From assembly GCA_015485495.1 (NCBI GenBank), contig WFTL01000134.1, positions 1 through 64,000 on the forward strand: 64,000 bases of DNA. The letters are read 5' to 3'. The notes beneath the pieces were generated by a model that saw nothing but the letters and a program-made list of their open reading frames with translations, had not been told where the DNA came from and did not search any database. Shown here piece by piece: positions 25,953-34,493 of the stretch. Each line of letters starts with the position of its first letter. Position 1 is the stretch's first letter. This DNA is from Planctomycetaceae bacterium (lineage in GTDB: Bacteria > Planctomycetota > Planctomycetia > Planctomycetales > Planctomycetaceae). The position numbers and the translations under genes were made by a program.

Positions 25953-27272
25953 ATGAACGAATATGAATCCGTGATTGATCAGATTCAGGCCGTGCTGGCC
26001 TGGGATCACGATCCGGATCCGGAATACATGCAGGAACTGGCTGAAGAATACACGCGGCTGGTGCGTCAGGTGAACGACCGGCTGCGGGCCTGCGACAAAC
26101 TGCTCAGCCGTGGTCTGCGAACCGAAGCCATCCAGCAGGCGGAAACCGAACCGAATCTGCTGGATGTCACCGCCATTCTTGATTTTCCGGAAGCGGAATA
26201 CTGGGCCGACTACGTCTCGCAGTACGAACTGCCGCCGCTTCCGGAACTGCTGGTGAGCATCGCTGCCGATCTCAATGATGCCTACGCCGCCGAACAGCCG
26301 GTGGCCCGTCTTCTGAAACTGCATCGCCTCCACGCCCTGGCTCTCAGCCCCCTGCGTGACCGCATTCTCATTCTGCGGGAACTGGCCGAACGCGACGTGG
26401 AAAACGCCCACTGGCTGGAAGATCTGGAACAGTACGAACAGGCGCGGCAGGTCCAGATCGAAGAAGAACTGGAAACGGCCCTGCTGGACAAGGACATGAA
26501 GTCGGTCGCGGCTCTGGATGAAGAACTGTCGGAATCGTCCTGGCGCGTGCGGCCGCCGCGTTCCTTAAGAGCCCGGGCACGTGCGGCCCTGAAGCGGCTT
26601 CAGTCTCTGGATGCCCGGCGTCAGGCCCGCCAGGTCGCTGCCGAACTTCTGACCGCCTGGAAAGAAGGCGATGAACAGCGAACGCTGGAGTGCGCCGAAC
26701 GCTGGGAAGAACTCGCCGCGACCGCCGACTTTCCGGAAGACGATCCGCTGCTGGAACAGGTCGTTCCGGCGCTGAGCTGGGCGGCGGCCCGCAGTACGGA
26801 AGCGGCCGGCCAGAAAGCCTGGTTCGATGCCGTGGCTGCTTTGAAAAAGGCCCTCGACCGCGACGCACCGATACACAAACTGCAGCGTCTTGTTCAGACT
26901 CTCGAAGACATCTCAGGCGACATCCCGGACGATCTGCAGGCGGCCGTGAAGGAACGCTTCGATCAGCATGACCGACAGCTCGCCCGCCGGCGTCTGCTCG
27001 TGATTTCCGCAGTGGCCGCCGGTGTCCTGTTTTTCCTGATCATCATGGGGCTGCTGGCTGCTGCTGTCCTGGCTCCTGGAAAGAAAACCGATTCTTCGGA
27101 GGACGCGTCTGCATGGCGACAGGAAGAGTCGGCTGCGACGCTGTGCCGGCAGACTGTTCCGGCCCCGGCCGCCGCATGCACGATGCCGCACGCGCCCACT
27201 GCCGCGGTATCCTTTCAGACAGGCGAAGCGGCTGCTCGGCGACCAACACGCACACCAGGCGGAGAATGCTGA
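25953..27272 (+). CDS. Helical single-span membrane protein of the GTPase cassette
   Basis: A 439-residue protein without a family I can name. Residues 1-340 are almost entirely charged alpha helix with repeated Glu/Arg/Leu/Ala patterns, like tandem helical or coiled-coil scaffolds. One strong membrane helix follows (about 347-373, LLVISAVAAGVLFFLIIMGL), then a Pro/Ala/Thr-rich tail of about 65 residues. Topology is N-in, tail-out. It starts 10 bases after the GAP1-like gene and ends 3 bases before the GYF gene, so it belongs to the same transcript. Probably an adaptor or scaffold. Confidence 0.78.
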   Translation: MNEYESVIDQIQAVLAWDHDPDPEYMQELAEEYTRLVRQVNDRLRACDKLLSRGLRTEAIQQAETEPNLLDVTAILDFPEAEYWADYVSQYELPPLPELLVSIAADLNDAYAAEQPVARLLKLHRLHALALSPLRDRILILRELAERDVENAHWLEDLEQYEQARQVQIEEELETALLDKDMKSVAALDEELSESSWRVRPPRSLRARARAALKRLQSLDARRQARQVAAELLTAWKEGDEQRTLECAERWEELAATADFPEDDPLLEQVVPALSWAAARSTEAAGQKAWFDAVAALKKALDRDAPIHKLQRLVQTLEDISGDIPDDLQAAVKERFDQHDRQLARRRLLVISAVAAGVLFFLIIMGLLAAAVLAPGKKTDSSEDASAWRQEESAATLCRQTVPAPAAACTMPHAPTAAVSFQTGEAAARRPTRTPGGEC

Positions 27273-27275
27273 TCC

Positions 27276-28100
27276 ATGAGTGACACATTTTACATTCAGG
27301 TTCGCGGCAGGAAACAGGGGCCCTACACGGCCGACCGGCTCCGCCGCATGGCGAAGATGGGACGGTTCGGCCGTCAGCACCGCGTGTCCCGGGACGGCCG
27401 TCGGTGGAAACCGGCGGAAGAATTCCCGGAACTGTTTCGCGCTGAAGGAGAACGCAAGCAGCGGCAGGACATCGCCGGGGTCGCCCCGGCCGGAACGGCC
27501 GCTCCGCCGGGAGCGGCTCCTGGCGGAACGGATCCCCTGCCGGCCGGAAGCAGCTCGCAGGGATGGCACTACAGTCACGGCGGCCAGCAGTACGGTCCGG
27601 TGTCCTTCGAAGTGATCCGACACGCTCAGGCAACCGGTCAGCTCACGGCCACCGATCTGGTGTGGACAGCCGGCATGGCCGAATGGAAACAGGCCGACCG
27701 GGCCTTTCCGGGCCTGTTTTCAGGAGAAGCGTCCGGTGCGGGATCCGGTGCCGCCGGGGCCGCCGCCCCGGCTCCCGGCGGGCCGGCCGGCATGCCGCAG
27801 CAGGAAGGCATCGTCCCGCATGCCCCCATGTCCAATCTGGCCCTGTCCAGCCTCGTATTGTCTTTCATTCCGATCATCGGCAGCATCGCTGCAGTGATCT
27901 GCGGACATCTGGCTCTGGCGGAAATTCATCGAAGCGGAGGCGCCATGAACGGACGGAAGTTCGCGGTGGCCGGTCTGGCGATTGGATACGGAATTCTGTC
28001 TCTGGCCGTGCTGTACGGTCTGTTCTGGCTGAGTTCGTCGGCGTTCGCCCCCGGCGATGTCTGGACTCCGGAACTCGTTTCACCCCCGCGGACCCGCTGA
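27276..28100 (+). CDS. Double GYF-domain membrane protein
   Basis: A 274-residue protein with two GYF_2-type domains: FYIQVRGRKQGPYTADRLRRM ending at PAEEFPELF (about 4-52), and WHYSHGGQQYGPVSFEVIR ending at WKQADRAFPGLF (about 95-148). A Pro/Gly/Ala linker leads to two or three membrane helices (about 188-255), as in DUF4190 proteins. GYF domains in this fold class usually bind proline-rich peptides, and the Pro-rich tails and linkers of the neighbouring proteins are candidate ligands. GGAG precedes the ATG. It closes the four-gene cassette. Confidence 0.85.
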   Translation: MSDTFYIQVRGRKQGPYTADRLRRMAKMGRFGRQHRVSRDGRRWKPAEEFPELFRAEGERKQRQDIAGVAPAGTAAPPGAAPGGTDPLPAGSSSQGWHYSHGGQQYGPVSFEVIRHAQATGQLTATDLVWTAGMAEWKQADRAFPGLFSGEASGAGSGAAGAAAPAPGGPAGMPQQEGIVPHAPMSNLALSSLVLSFIPIIGSIAAVICGHLALAEIHRSGGAMNGRKFAVAGLAIGYGILSLAVLYGLFWLSSSAFAPGDVWTPELVSPPRTR

Positions 28101-28151
28101 ACATCCACAGCCCGATCATCGACCGAACCCGGAACGAAATCGACCGGCTCG

Positions 28152-29024
28152 TCAGACCGCGTCGAGCCCGTGGAATTCCAGCACGCTTCGAACGACCTGC
28201 TGGGGCGCTTCCGTCTGCGGGTAGTGGCCGACATGGGGCAGCTCCACAACATCAGCCGCCGGGACCAGTTCCCGATACCGTTCCACCATGTGGGCTCCGG
28301 ACACCGGATCCAGCAGCCCGTTGATCAGCCTCAGAGGACAGGTCGCCTTCTGCAGCGCTCCAGCCCAGCGGTCCCGATACTGCATTCGTTCGGGAATGTA
28401 TTGGAGCAGACGGTGGAACAGACGGGGCGCCCCGTTCCAGGTGAGAATGTCCCAGAAGGCATCCAGTTGTTCTTCGGTCGGCCGGGTATCCGGCCCGAAC
28501 ACCGCGGCGAACGATTTCCCGAACGACCGCCGCGTCTGCAGGCGACTCAGAACAGGTCCCGCCGGGGTGAGCAGCAGTTTTTGAATGAGCCGCGGCCGAT
28601 GGGTTTCGGGAAACAGACCGCCATTCAGCAGACAGACGGACAGGATGTCCGGATCGTCTGCGCCGTCGTCCGCACGCCGGGCCAGCAGTTCCTGGGCCAC
28701 GGTGTCACCATAATCGTGAGTCAGCAGATGATATGCCCGGATGTTCTGCCGCTGCAGCAGCTCCACCACAATCTGCGCCTGTTCAGCAATCGTGTAATCA
28801 TGCGGAACGGGACGGTCGGAAAATCCGTAACCCAGAAAGTCGGGCGCGATGAGTCGGAAGTGGCGGCCGAGCATCGGCCGGACCGGAACCCAGTCCCAGG
28901 AAGACGTCGGGAATCCGTGCAGCAGCACCAGCACGGGCCGGCTGCCGCCGCTGTCGTGAAAGAAGATCCGATGTCCCGCCAGAACCGCGTCCTGACCGGC
29001 GTGATGCCACTCAGCAGGATTCAT
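28152..29024 (-). CDS. Alpha/beta hydrolase resembling MEST/PEG1
   Basis: A 290-residue hydrolase with LLHGFPTSSWDW, DFLGYGFSDRP, the nucleophile elbow LLTHDYGDTVAQELL and LPHVGHYPQ with the catalytic His. The Asp in HDYGD is the nucleophile of the haloalkane dehalogenase/epoxide hydrolase branch. The segments CLLNGGLFPETHRPRLIQKLL and ADVVELPHVGHYPQTEAP agree closely, as I remember it, with the mammalian MEST protein and its bacterial relatives. The ATG at 29024 overlaps the preceding DJ-1 gene by 14 bases; a longer start at 29162 would lie deep inside that gene. Confidence 0.82.
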   Translation of the reverse strand: MNPAEWHHAGQDAVLAGHRIFFHDSGGSRPVLVLLHGFPTSSWDWVPVRPMLGRHFRLIAPDFLGYGFSDRPVPHDYTIAEQAQIVVELLQRQNIRAYHLLTHDYGDTVAQELLARRADDGADDPDILSVCLLNGGLFPETHRPRLIQKLLLTPAGPVLSRLQTRRSFGKSFAAVFGPDTRPTEEQLDAFWDILTWNGAPRLFHRLLQYIPERMQYRDRWAGALQKATCPLRLINGLLDPVSGAHMVERYRELVPAADVVELPHVGHYPQTEAPQQVVRSVLEFHGLDAV

Positions 29025-29661
29025 GGAAGGATTCTCCGCTGCCCCGCAGATACTTCGGTGCATCGGCCGACTTCGGGAAGTCTCCGTATTTCTTTCCTGA
29101 AGGAAAGTACTCCGCGGCCGCCTGAACGATTCCGGCGCAGCGGCTGCCGGCCGTTTCCGCAATGAATGCCAGAATCAGATCCATTCCGGCAGACACTCCT
29201 GCGGCTGTCCAGATCCGGCCGTCCCGCACGAAGCGTTCTTCGGCGACCTGAACGTCCGGCAGTTCCCGCAGACGATTCAGATGCGCCCAGTGCGTCGTGG
29301 CGGTTTTCCCCCGCAGCAGTCCCGCCGCATGCAGCAGAAATGTTCCGGTGCAGACTGACAAAACATGATCTGCCTGCCCGGCCTGATCCGCAATGAACTG
29401 CACCGTCGTATCATTATCGACTTCCCGACGTGTCCCCTGACCACCGGGAACCAGCAGCACATCCAGAGAAGGACAGGCGGCGTATGTCGTGTCGGCCGTC
29501 ACCGTCAGGCCGTTGGCACAGGTGATCGAAGCGGACCGCTGACTGACCGTCAGACAGCGCCGGGGGCCATCCGCCCGTCGGCTCCACTGGCCCACCAGTT
29601 CCCAGGGACCGATGAAATCCAGTTCCTCAACACCATCGAAAACCAGTATCCCGAAGATCAC
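29011..29661 (-). CDS. DJ-1/PfpI family protein
   Basis: About 216 residues of the glutamine-amidotransferase-like fold. The N-terminus IFGILVFDGVEELDFIGPWEL and nucleophile elbow VCTGTFLLHAAGLLRGKTATTHW match the isonitrile hydratase/ThiJ branch, with the reactive Cys in VCTGTF and the acidic Glu in VEELD. I start at the GTG at 29661, with AGGAG upstream; an ATG at 29751 would add 30 unlike residues, and the long open frame beyond it is antisense to the flavin reductase gene. It overlaps the downstream hydrolase by 14 bases, implying one transcript. Substrate is unknown. Confidence 0.8.
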   Translation of the reverse strand: MIFGILVFDGVEELDFIGPWELVGQWSRRADGPRRCLTVSQRSASITCANGLTVTADTTYAACPSLDVLLVPGGQGTRREVDNDTTVQFIADQAGQADHVLSVCTGTFLLHAAGLLRGKTATTHWAHLNRLRELPDVQVAEERFVRDGRIWTAAGVSAGMDLILAFIAETAGSRCAGIVQAAAEYFPSGKKYGDFPKSADAPKYLRGSGESFHESC

Positions 29662-29835
29662 GGAAGAGACCACTCCTGCCTGGACGGAAGAAAACCCGAC
29701 CGGTCCGGCCACACAGATTTCGCCACCGGACGCCGCATATCGCTTCGACATGATATCCGACAGGACACCGTGCCACGGCCACGGTAGAATGGTCGTTCGT
29801 TCGATGTCCTCTGTCCAGCCCTGGAACCGTTTCCG

Positions 29836-30447
29836 GTGTCTCAGCATTCCCGCACTCCCTGCCAGTCTCTTTTCGATCGTCTCGATCCTCCGGTGTGGGT
29901 GGTGACATCGTGTCACACCGGCCGTCCCGGTGGATGCGTGGCCACGTTCGTCATGAACAGTTCCATCGCTGCAGAAGCACCGCGGGTGACTGTCGGCCTG
30001 GCGAAGCGCCATCACACGCACGAACTGGTGGCCGCATCGAAGAAGCTGAATGTGTTTCTTCTGGCAGCCGGTCAGACTGATGAAGTCGTGCGGTTCGGCC
30101 TGAACAGCGGACACGATACGGAAAAGTTTCCTGATGCGGCCCTTCCGGACGATGAACTGCCGCCGCTTTCCGGAACGGCCGCGGCACTTCGCTGCGCTGT
30201 GGAAGCGGAACTGGACATCGGAGACCGCACGCTGTTCGTCTGTGACGTGCGGCAGTGCCGGACGACGGAACGGCCGATTCTCCATCTGTCCGCTGTTCTC
30301 GGACAACTGTCCGACGACCAGCGTCGCCTTCTCATTCAGCAGTACCGTCACGATGCCGATCTGGACGCCGCCGCAATCAGGCAGTGGCGACGTCGAAACC
30401 TGTCGCGAGGATCGTCTTCCGACATCACGGCCCGTGAACCGCTCTGA
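29836..30447 (+). CDS. Flavin reductase-like FMN-binding protein
   Basis: A 203-residue protein of the FMN-binding split-barrel family (PF01613-type). Residues WVVTSCHTGRPGGCVATFVMNSSIAAEAPRV hold the FMN-contacting loop and SIAAEAPRVTVGLAKRHHTHEL is the typical second strand-turn. About 170 residues form the barrel; the Arg-rich end is not conserved. Flavin reductases of this type supply reduced flavin to monooxygenases, though some bind other cofactors. Translation starts at a GTG at 29836, 84 bases upstream of the divergent DJ-1 gene region. No monooxygenase is adjacent. Confidence 0.8.
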   Translation: MSQHSRTPCQSLFDRLDPPVWVVTSCHTGRPGGCVATFVMNSSIAAEAPRVTVGLAKRHHTHELVAASKKLNVFLLAAGQTDEVVRFGLNSGHDTEKFPDAALPDDELPPLSGTAAALRCAVEAELDIGDRTLFVCDVRQCRTTERPILHLSAVLGQLSDDQRRLLIQQYRHDADLDAAAIRQWRRRNLSRGSSSDITAREPL

Positions 30448-30742
30448 TCGGCGGACACAGCGCATCGGTCCGCGGGACGAACGCGATTGCACAGCGACAC
30501 GGGCCATCCGGCCGCGTTCGTGCGGCCCGGAGCGCTGTTTTCGGCAGAATGCGGGCGTTGCGAATCCGGAAGTGTGGCATTTTCGTCGTCAGGCCCAATA
30601 CTCTGATCAGACCGATCGAAATCGATCGGCGGCAGGAATGTTTCCGCCCCGGGGCCGTCTGCCGATGAACCGGCCGGCCGTTGCGGACGTGCGCATGTGC
30701 CGTCTGGAACACTGTGGGAAGTCTCCAGGGAGTCAACCGATC
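30448..30742. promoter_or_regulatory. Intergenic region upstream of nadE with a dyad
   Basis: Nearly 300 bases without a supported gene. A perfect 8-base dyad with a two-base centre, CCGATCGA-AA-TCGATCGG, lies at 30612-30629, about 115 bases before nadE, and could be a regulator site. Open frame continues upstream of nadE but has no homologous N-terminus. Confidence 0.45.
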
Positions 30743-32746
30743 ATGCGGCGATTGCGCCTGGGTGCCGCGATTCTCAATCAGACACCGCTCGACTGGCCCG
30801 GAAATCGGCAGCGCATCATCGATGCGCTGGACCAGGCGAGGCAGTGTGGTGTGAGCGTCCTGTGTCTTCCGGAACTGTGCATCACGGGATACGGATGCGA
30901 AGACATGTTTCTGTCGCCGGCCGTCTGGAAGACCGCCTGGCAGACGCTGCAGCAGATCGTTCCGGCCACTCGGGGAATGCTGGCCGCTGTCGGCCTGCCT
31001 CTGTACGTGACGAACGGGGTTTACAACACCATATGCATCGTGTGCGACGGACAGATCGCGGGATTCGTCCCCAAGCAGCATCTGGCAGGCGACGGTCTGC
31101 ACTACGAACCGCGCTGGTTTCGTGCCTGGCCGAAGAACACGATTGCAGAATATCGCTGCGACGGGCACTCCTGGCCGGTTGGCGACCTGCTGTTCGAAGC
31201 GGACGGAGTGCGGTTCGGGATGGAAATCTGCGAAGACGCCTGGGTGGCCGATCGAACCGGACGCCGCATGGCTGCCTGCGGCGTCGATGTGATTCTGAAT
31301 CCCAGTGCCAGCCACTTCGCGTTCGGAAAACACGCCGTGCGGCACCGTTTCGTTCTCGAAGGATCGCGTGCCTTCGGAGTCGGGTACGTGTATACCAACC
31401 TGGTGGGCAATGAAGCCGGGCGGGCGATTTACGACGGGGGCGCCCTCATCGCGTGCGCAGGCGATCTGCTGGTCCGCGGGCCGCGCTTCCGGTTCGATCC
31501 GGTCGATGTGGTGACGGCCGATGTCGATATCGAACTGGCGCGGATGCGGCGGGCCGGCGTTCATTCTCTGACAGCCAGTCTGTCTCCGGATGTCCAGGAA
31601 CGGATTGTGCAGATTCCCGGTCACCTGCAGCCGTCACCGGACACTCCCTGTCCGCCGCCGGAAGAAGATTCCCCCCCGGCCTGCGATGACTACGACGATT
31701 TCACCTGTGCCATCGCTCTGGGACTGTTCGATTATCTGAGGAAAAGCCGGTCTCAGGGGTTCGTGGTCAGCATGAGCGGCGGCGCGGATTCATCCGCCAC
31801 CGCCTGTCTTGTTCGCTGCATGATCGAACGCGCCCTGCAGGATCTCGGTCCGCACGGTACGGCAGCCGCTTTGAACCATATCCCGGATCTGCCCGACAGT
31901 CCCGAAGCGGACGCGTGGATGAACCGGCTGTTCACCGGAGTCTACCAGGCCACACGAAACAGTTCTGAGACGACTCTGCAGGCTGCCCGCCAGGTGACCG
32001 AAGCGGTCGGCGGAACTTTCTGCAGTCTGGACATCGACGAAATCGTCCAGGCCAACTGCCGACTGGTGGAACACACTCTGGGACGCCGGCTGGAATGGGA
32101 CCGCGACGACATCACTCTGCAGAACATTCAGGCCCGGACCCGCGCGCCGCTCGTCTGGATGTTCGCCAACCTGAACCACGCGCTGCTGCTGTCCACCAGC
32201 AATCGTTCCGAAGCGGCTGTCGGATACGCCACCATGGACGGGGACACCTCCGGAGGACTCAGCCCCATCGCCGGGATCGACAAGGCCTTTTTGAGAGAAT
32301 GGCTGCGCCGCATGGAAACCCGCGGCAGCGGCGGCTGCCCCCCGGTACCGGAACTGGCTCTGGTCAATGCCCAGGAACCCACCGCCGAACTGCGTCCCGC
32401 GTCCCACGGGCAGACGGACGAATCCGACCTGATGCCCTATCCGATTCTGGACGAAATCGAAGGCCTGGCCATTCGCGACAAGTACAGTCCGGCCGAAGTC
32501 CTGCACGCACTTCGGGACCGCCATCCGGACACACCGCCCGACCGGCTGACGGAATGGGTGAATCGCTTTTTTACACTGTGGTGCCGCAACCAGTGGAAGC
32601 GGGAACGCTATGCCCCCTCGTTTCATGTGGACGACAAGAATCTCGACCCCCGCACCTGGTGCCGTTTCCCCATCCTTTCAGGCGGGTTCCGTGAGGAACT
32701 GGACAACCTGCGCAATTCAGGGCACACAGGCAAAGAGCGACTCTGA
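30743..32746 (+). CDS. nadE: Glutamine-dependent NAD(+) synthetase
   Basis: A 667-residue two-domain enzyme that makes NAD from deamido-NAD, ATP and glutamine. The nitrilase-type glutaminase domain (about 1-280) has the Glu in LPELCITGYGCED, Lys in VPKQHLAGDG and nucleophile Cys in MEICEDAW. The synthetase domain (about 320-660) has the P-loop SMSGGADSSATACLV near 341, IQARTRAPLVWMFAN, and TSNRSEAAVGYATMDGDTSGG. Length fits the long NadE form. The ATG at 30743 is chosen because residues MRRLRLGAAILNQT begin the nitrilase fold. Confidence 0.94.
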   Translation: MRRLRLGAAILNQTPLDWPGNRQRIIDALDQARQCGVSVLCLPELCITGYGCEDMFLSPAVWKTAWQTLQQIVPATRGMLAAVGLPLYVTNGVYNTICIVCDGQIAGFVPKQHLAGDGLHYEPRWFRAWPKNTIAEYRCDGHSWPVGDLLFEADGVRFGMEICEDAWVADRTGRRMAACGVDVILNPSASHFAFGKHAVRHRFVLEGSRAFGVGYVYTNLVGNEAGRAIYDGGALIACAGDLLVRGPRFRFDPVDVVTADVDIELARMRRAGVHSLTASLSPDVQERIVQIPGHLQPSPDTPCPPPEEDSPPACDDYDDFTCAIALGLFDYLRKSRSQGFVVSMSGGADSSATACLVRCMIERALQDLGPHGTAAALNHIPDLPDSPEADAWMNRLFTGVYQATRNSSETTLQAARQVTEAVGGTFCSLDIDEIVQANCRLVEHTLGRRLEWDRDDITLQNIQARTRAPLVWMFANLNHALLLSTSNRSEAAVGYATMDGDTSGGLSPIAGIDKAFLREWLRRMETRGSGGCPPVPELALVNAQEPTAELRPASHGQTDESDLMPYPILDEIEGLAIRDKYSPAEVLHALRDRHPDTPPDRLTEWVNRFFTLWCRNQWKRERYAPSFHVDDKNLDPRTWCRFPILSGGFREELDNLRNSGHTGKERL

Positions 32747-33052
32747 GTTTCCTGACAACATTCCTGGCAGCTGATCTGGTCGAACACTTCCGGGAACGGC
32801 AAAAATTACAATCTGTGAATACGGGATCCGATCGGGACGATCGGTGCGTTCTGTTCGGTGCAGGACGGGCCGCGGCATGGTGGCTGTCTTCGACAGAGCA
32901 GCTTTTCGAATCGCGGCACGAGGTTTGCAGACGAAATGGTTCGACACACACCGTCAGGTGGATTCCGTTCCTGGCAGGCCGGTGTTCTGCTGGCGGGCAC
33001 AGGCAGCTCCTCGGAAGCTGCTTTCCAGGAATGTTCTTCATGGAGGTTGCAG
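32747..33052. other. Intergenic region before the BON gene
   Basis: Just over 300 bases. A small dyad (CCGATC-N5-GATCGG, 32828-32844) and a TTACAAT-like stretch at about 32805 are the only notable features. No sigma-54 element is present. Confidence 0.4.
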
Positions 33053-33316
33053 ATGACCGACAGCCCGCACAGCTCGCACAAAATGCCCGAAGACGCCAGC
33101 ACACACGCCATCGAAACGCGTGTCCGCCGCGAACTTCTGTCCAGTTCGCAGCTGTCTGTTTCCAGCCTGGTGGTGCGCCGCATGCCCAATGGCGTGTGCC
33201 TGGAAGGAATCGTGAAAGTTCATGACGACAGTGTCGATGTGGATGCCGTCGTGAAGCAGATCAGCGGCGTGGAAGAAGTCCGCAATCACCTGCTGGTCTG
33301 TGCCGGACGCTGCTGA
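33053..33316 (+). CDS. BON-domain protein
   Basis: An 87-residue protein that is essentially one BON domain: IETRVRRELLSSSQLSVSSL, GVCLEGIVKVHDDSVDVDAVVKQISGVEEVRNHLLV. BON domains are small membrane- or ligand-associated modules, often periplasmic; there is no signal peptide here, so it is likely cytoplasmic. A good GGAGG lies seven bases before the ATG at 33053, which settles the start against the longer upstream frame. It is transcribed alone after nadE. Confidence 0.78.
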   Translation: MTDSPHSSHKMPEDASTHAIETRVRRELLSSSQLSVSSLVVRRMPNGVCLEGIVKVHDDSVDVDAVVKQISGVEEVRNHLLVCAGRC

Positions 33317-33478
33317 GCCGAATGCTGCGGAGAACGTTCGTCGTCTGACATCAAACACACCGTCTTCCGGCCAATCGGGTCGGCGTTTCGTCCCGGATGG
33401 TTTTTCGGACCGTCTGTCAACCGGATCCGGCGGGGCCGACAGACCGGATACCGCGAATTTCGGGGTATTCCTGTTTCA

Positions 33479-34474
33479 GTGCGTCTGCTGCTGTTCGAGT
33501 TCGTTCATGCCGACCTGAAGGCATGGTCTTCTGCTCCCGCCAGTCTGAAGCAGGAAGGCGGAGCGATGCTGCAGGCGCTGGTCGATGATGCCATGTCGGC
33601 ACAAACGATCGACCCGGTTCTTCTGGCCTGCCCGGATGCCGCATCGACGCTGCGTCTGTCCGGCTGCACGGTGCAGCTTCTCAGCGAACAGATTCCCGTC
33701 CTCGATCAGCTCGCCCATCATGTGCACCGTGTCGATGCCGTTCTGCCGGTTGCTCCGGAATGCGACGGCGTCCTTTCTGCCGTGTCGGACTGTCTGCACC
33801 GTCGGGCCGCTCAGTGCCTGCTGCCGCCCCCGGAGATCCTGGTCCGGCTTTGTGATAAATGGAAAACGTACGACTGGTTCCGCAGTGCGGGCATCCCCAT
33901 GGTGCCCACATCGGTTCCGAATGAATCGGTGCCGGATTCCTGGACGATCTGCAAACCCCGCCTGGGAGCCGGCTGTCATGGCATCACCCGCGGACGACCA
34001 TCCATGGCGGCCGATTCGGACCACTTCATCTGCCAGCCGGAAATCTCCGGCCGGTCTCTGTCGGTCGGCATCCTGGGAAACGGGAACGGCCACCTGGTGC
34101 TGCCCGTGGCGGAACAGCACGTGCAGTGGGTCGATGATCATCCCGAATACCGGGGAGGCACCGTGCCGGCACGGGTGCCTGCCGGCATCAGCCGGCAGAT
34201 CGACCGGATCGTGGACCGCGTGCTGGAGGAACTGGGAGCTTTTCGGGGTTACGTGGGCCTGGACTTTCTGATAGCGGACGATCTGCAGACAGTCCTGCTG
34301 AATGAAGCGAACCCGCGTCTGTGTACGAGTTTTGTCGGATATCGCCATCTGTATCGTGACAGTCTGCTGGCCTGGATGCTGTCTGGCGCCTCCCCCGTCC
34401 CGACGGATCCGGCGGCCCCGGCTGTTCGTTTTCATACATCCGGTTTCGTCGAAGTGATTCCCGACCCGGCATGA
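33479..34474 (+). CDS. ATP-grasp family ligase
   Basis: A 331-residue ATP-grasp enzyme. Recognisable parts are LCDKWKTYDWFRSAGIPMVPT (entry to the ATP-binding domain, about 122-145), TICKPRLGAGCHGITRG (ATP-binding Lys and loop), and GLDFLIADDLQTVLLNEANPRLCTSFVG with the metal-binding Glu and Asn near 275. It resembles the COG1821/COG2232-type ligases, including MfnD of methanofuran synthesis, some of which accompany tetrahydromethanopterin C1 genes in planctomycetes. No other C1 gene is in the window, so that link is tentative. A GTG at 33479 starts it. Confidence 0.72.
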   Translation: MRLLLFEFVHADLKAWSSAPASLKQEGGAMLQALVDDAMSAQTIDPVLLACPDAASTLRLSGCTVQLLSEQIPVLDQLAHHVHRVDAVLPVAPECDGVLSAVSDCLHRRAAQCLLPPPEILVRLCDKWKTYDWFRSAGIPMVPTSVPNESVPDSWTICKPRLGAGCHGITRGRPSMAADSDHFICQPEISGRSLSVGILGNGNGHLVLPVAEQHVQWVDDHPEYRGGTVPARVPAGISRQIDRIVDRVLEELGAFRGYVGLDFLIADDLQTVLLNEANPRLCTSFVGYRHLYRDSLLAWMLSGASPVPTDPAAPAVRFHTSGFVEVIPDPA

Positions 34475-34493
34475 CGGGACGCGATCCGCGCAT

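Noticed and set aside
29662-30507. Long N-terminal extension of the DJ-1 gene
   Set aside because: The extension is antisense to the flavin reductase gene at 29836-30447, and the conserved DJ-1 start follows a ribosome binding site at 29661.
30134-30742. Upstream extension of nadE
   Set aside because: It overlaps the flavin reductase gene in another frame and is Arg/Ser-rich; the nitrilase domain begins at 30743.
32828-32844. Short CCGATC dyad before the BON gene
   Set aside because: Six-base arms are expected often by chance at this GC content; nothing else supports a function.
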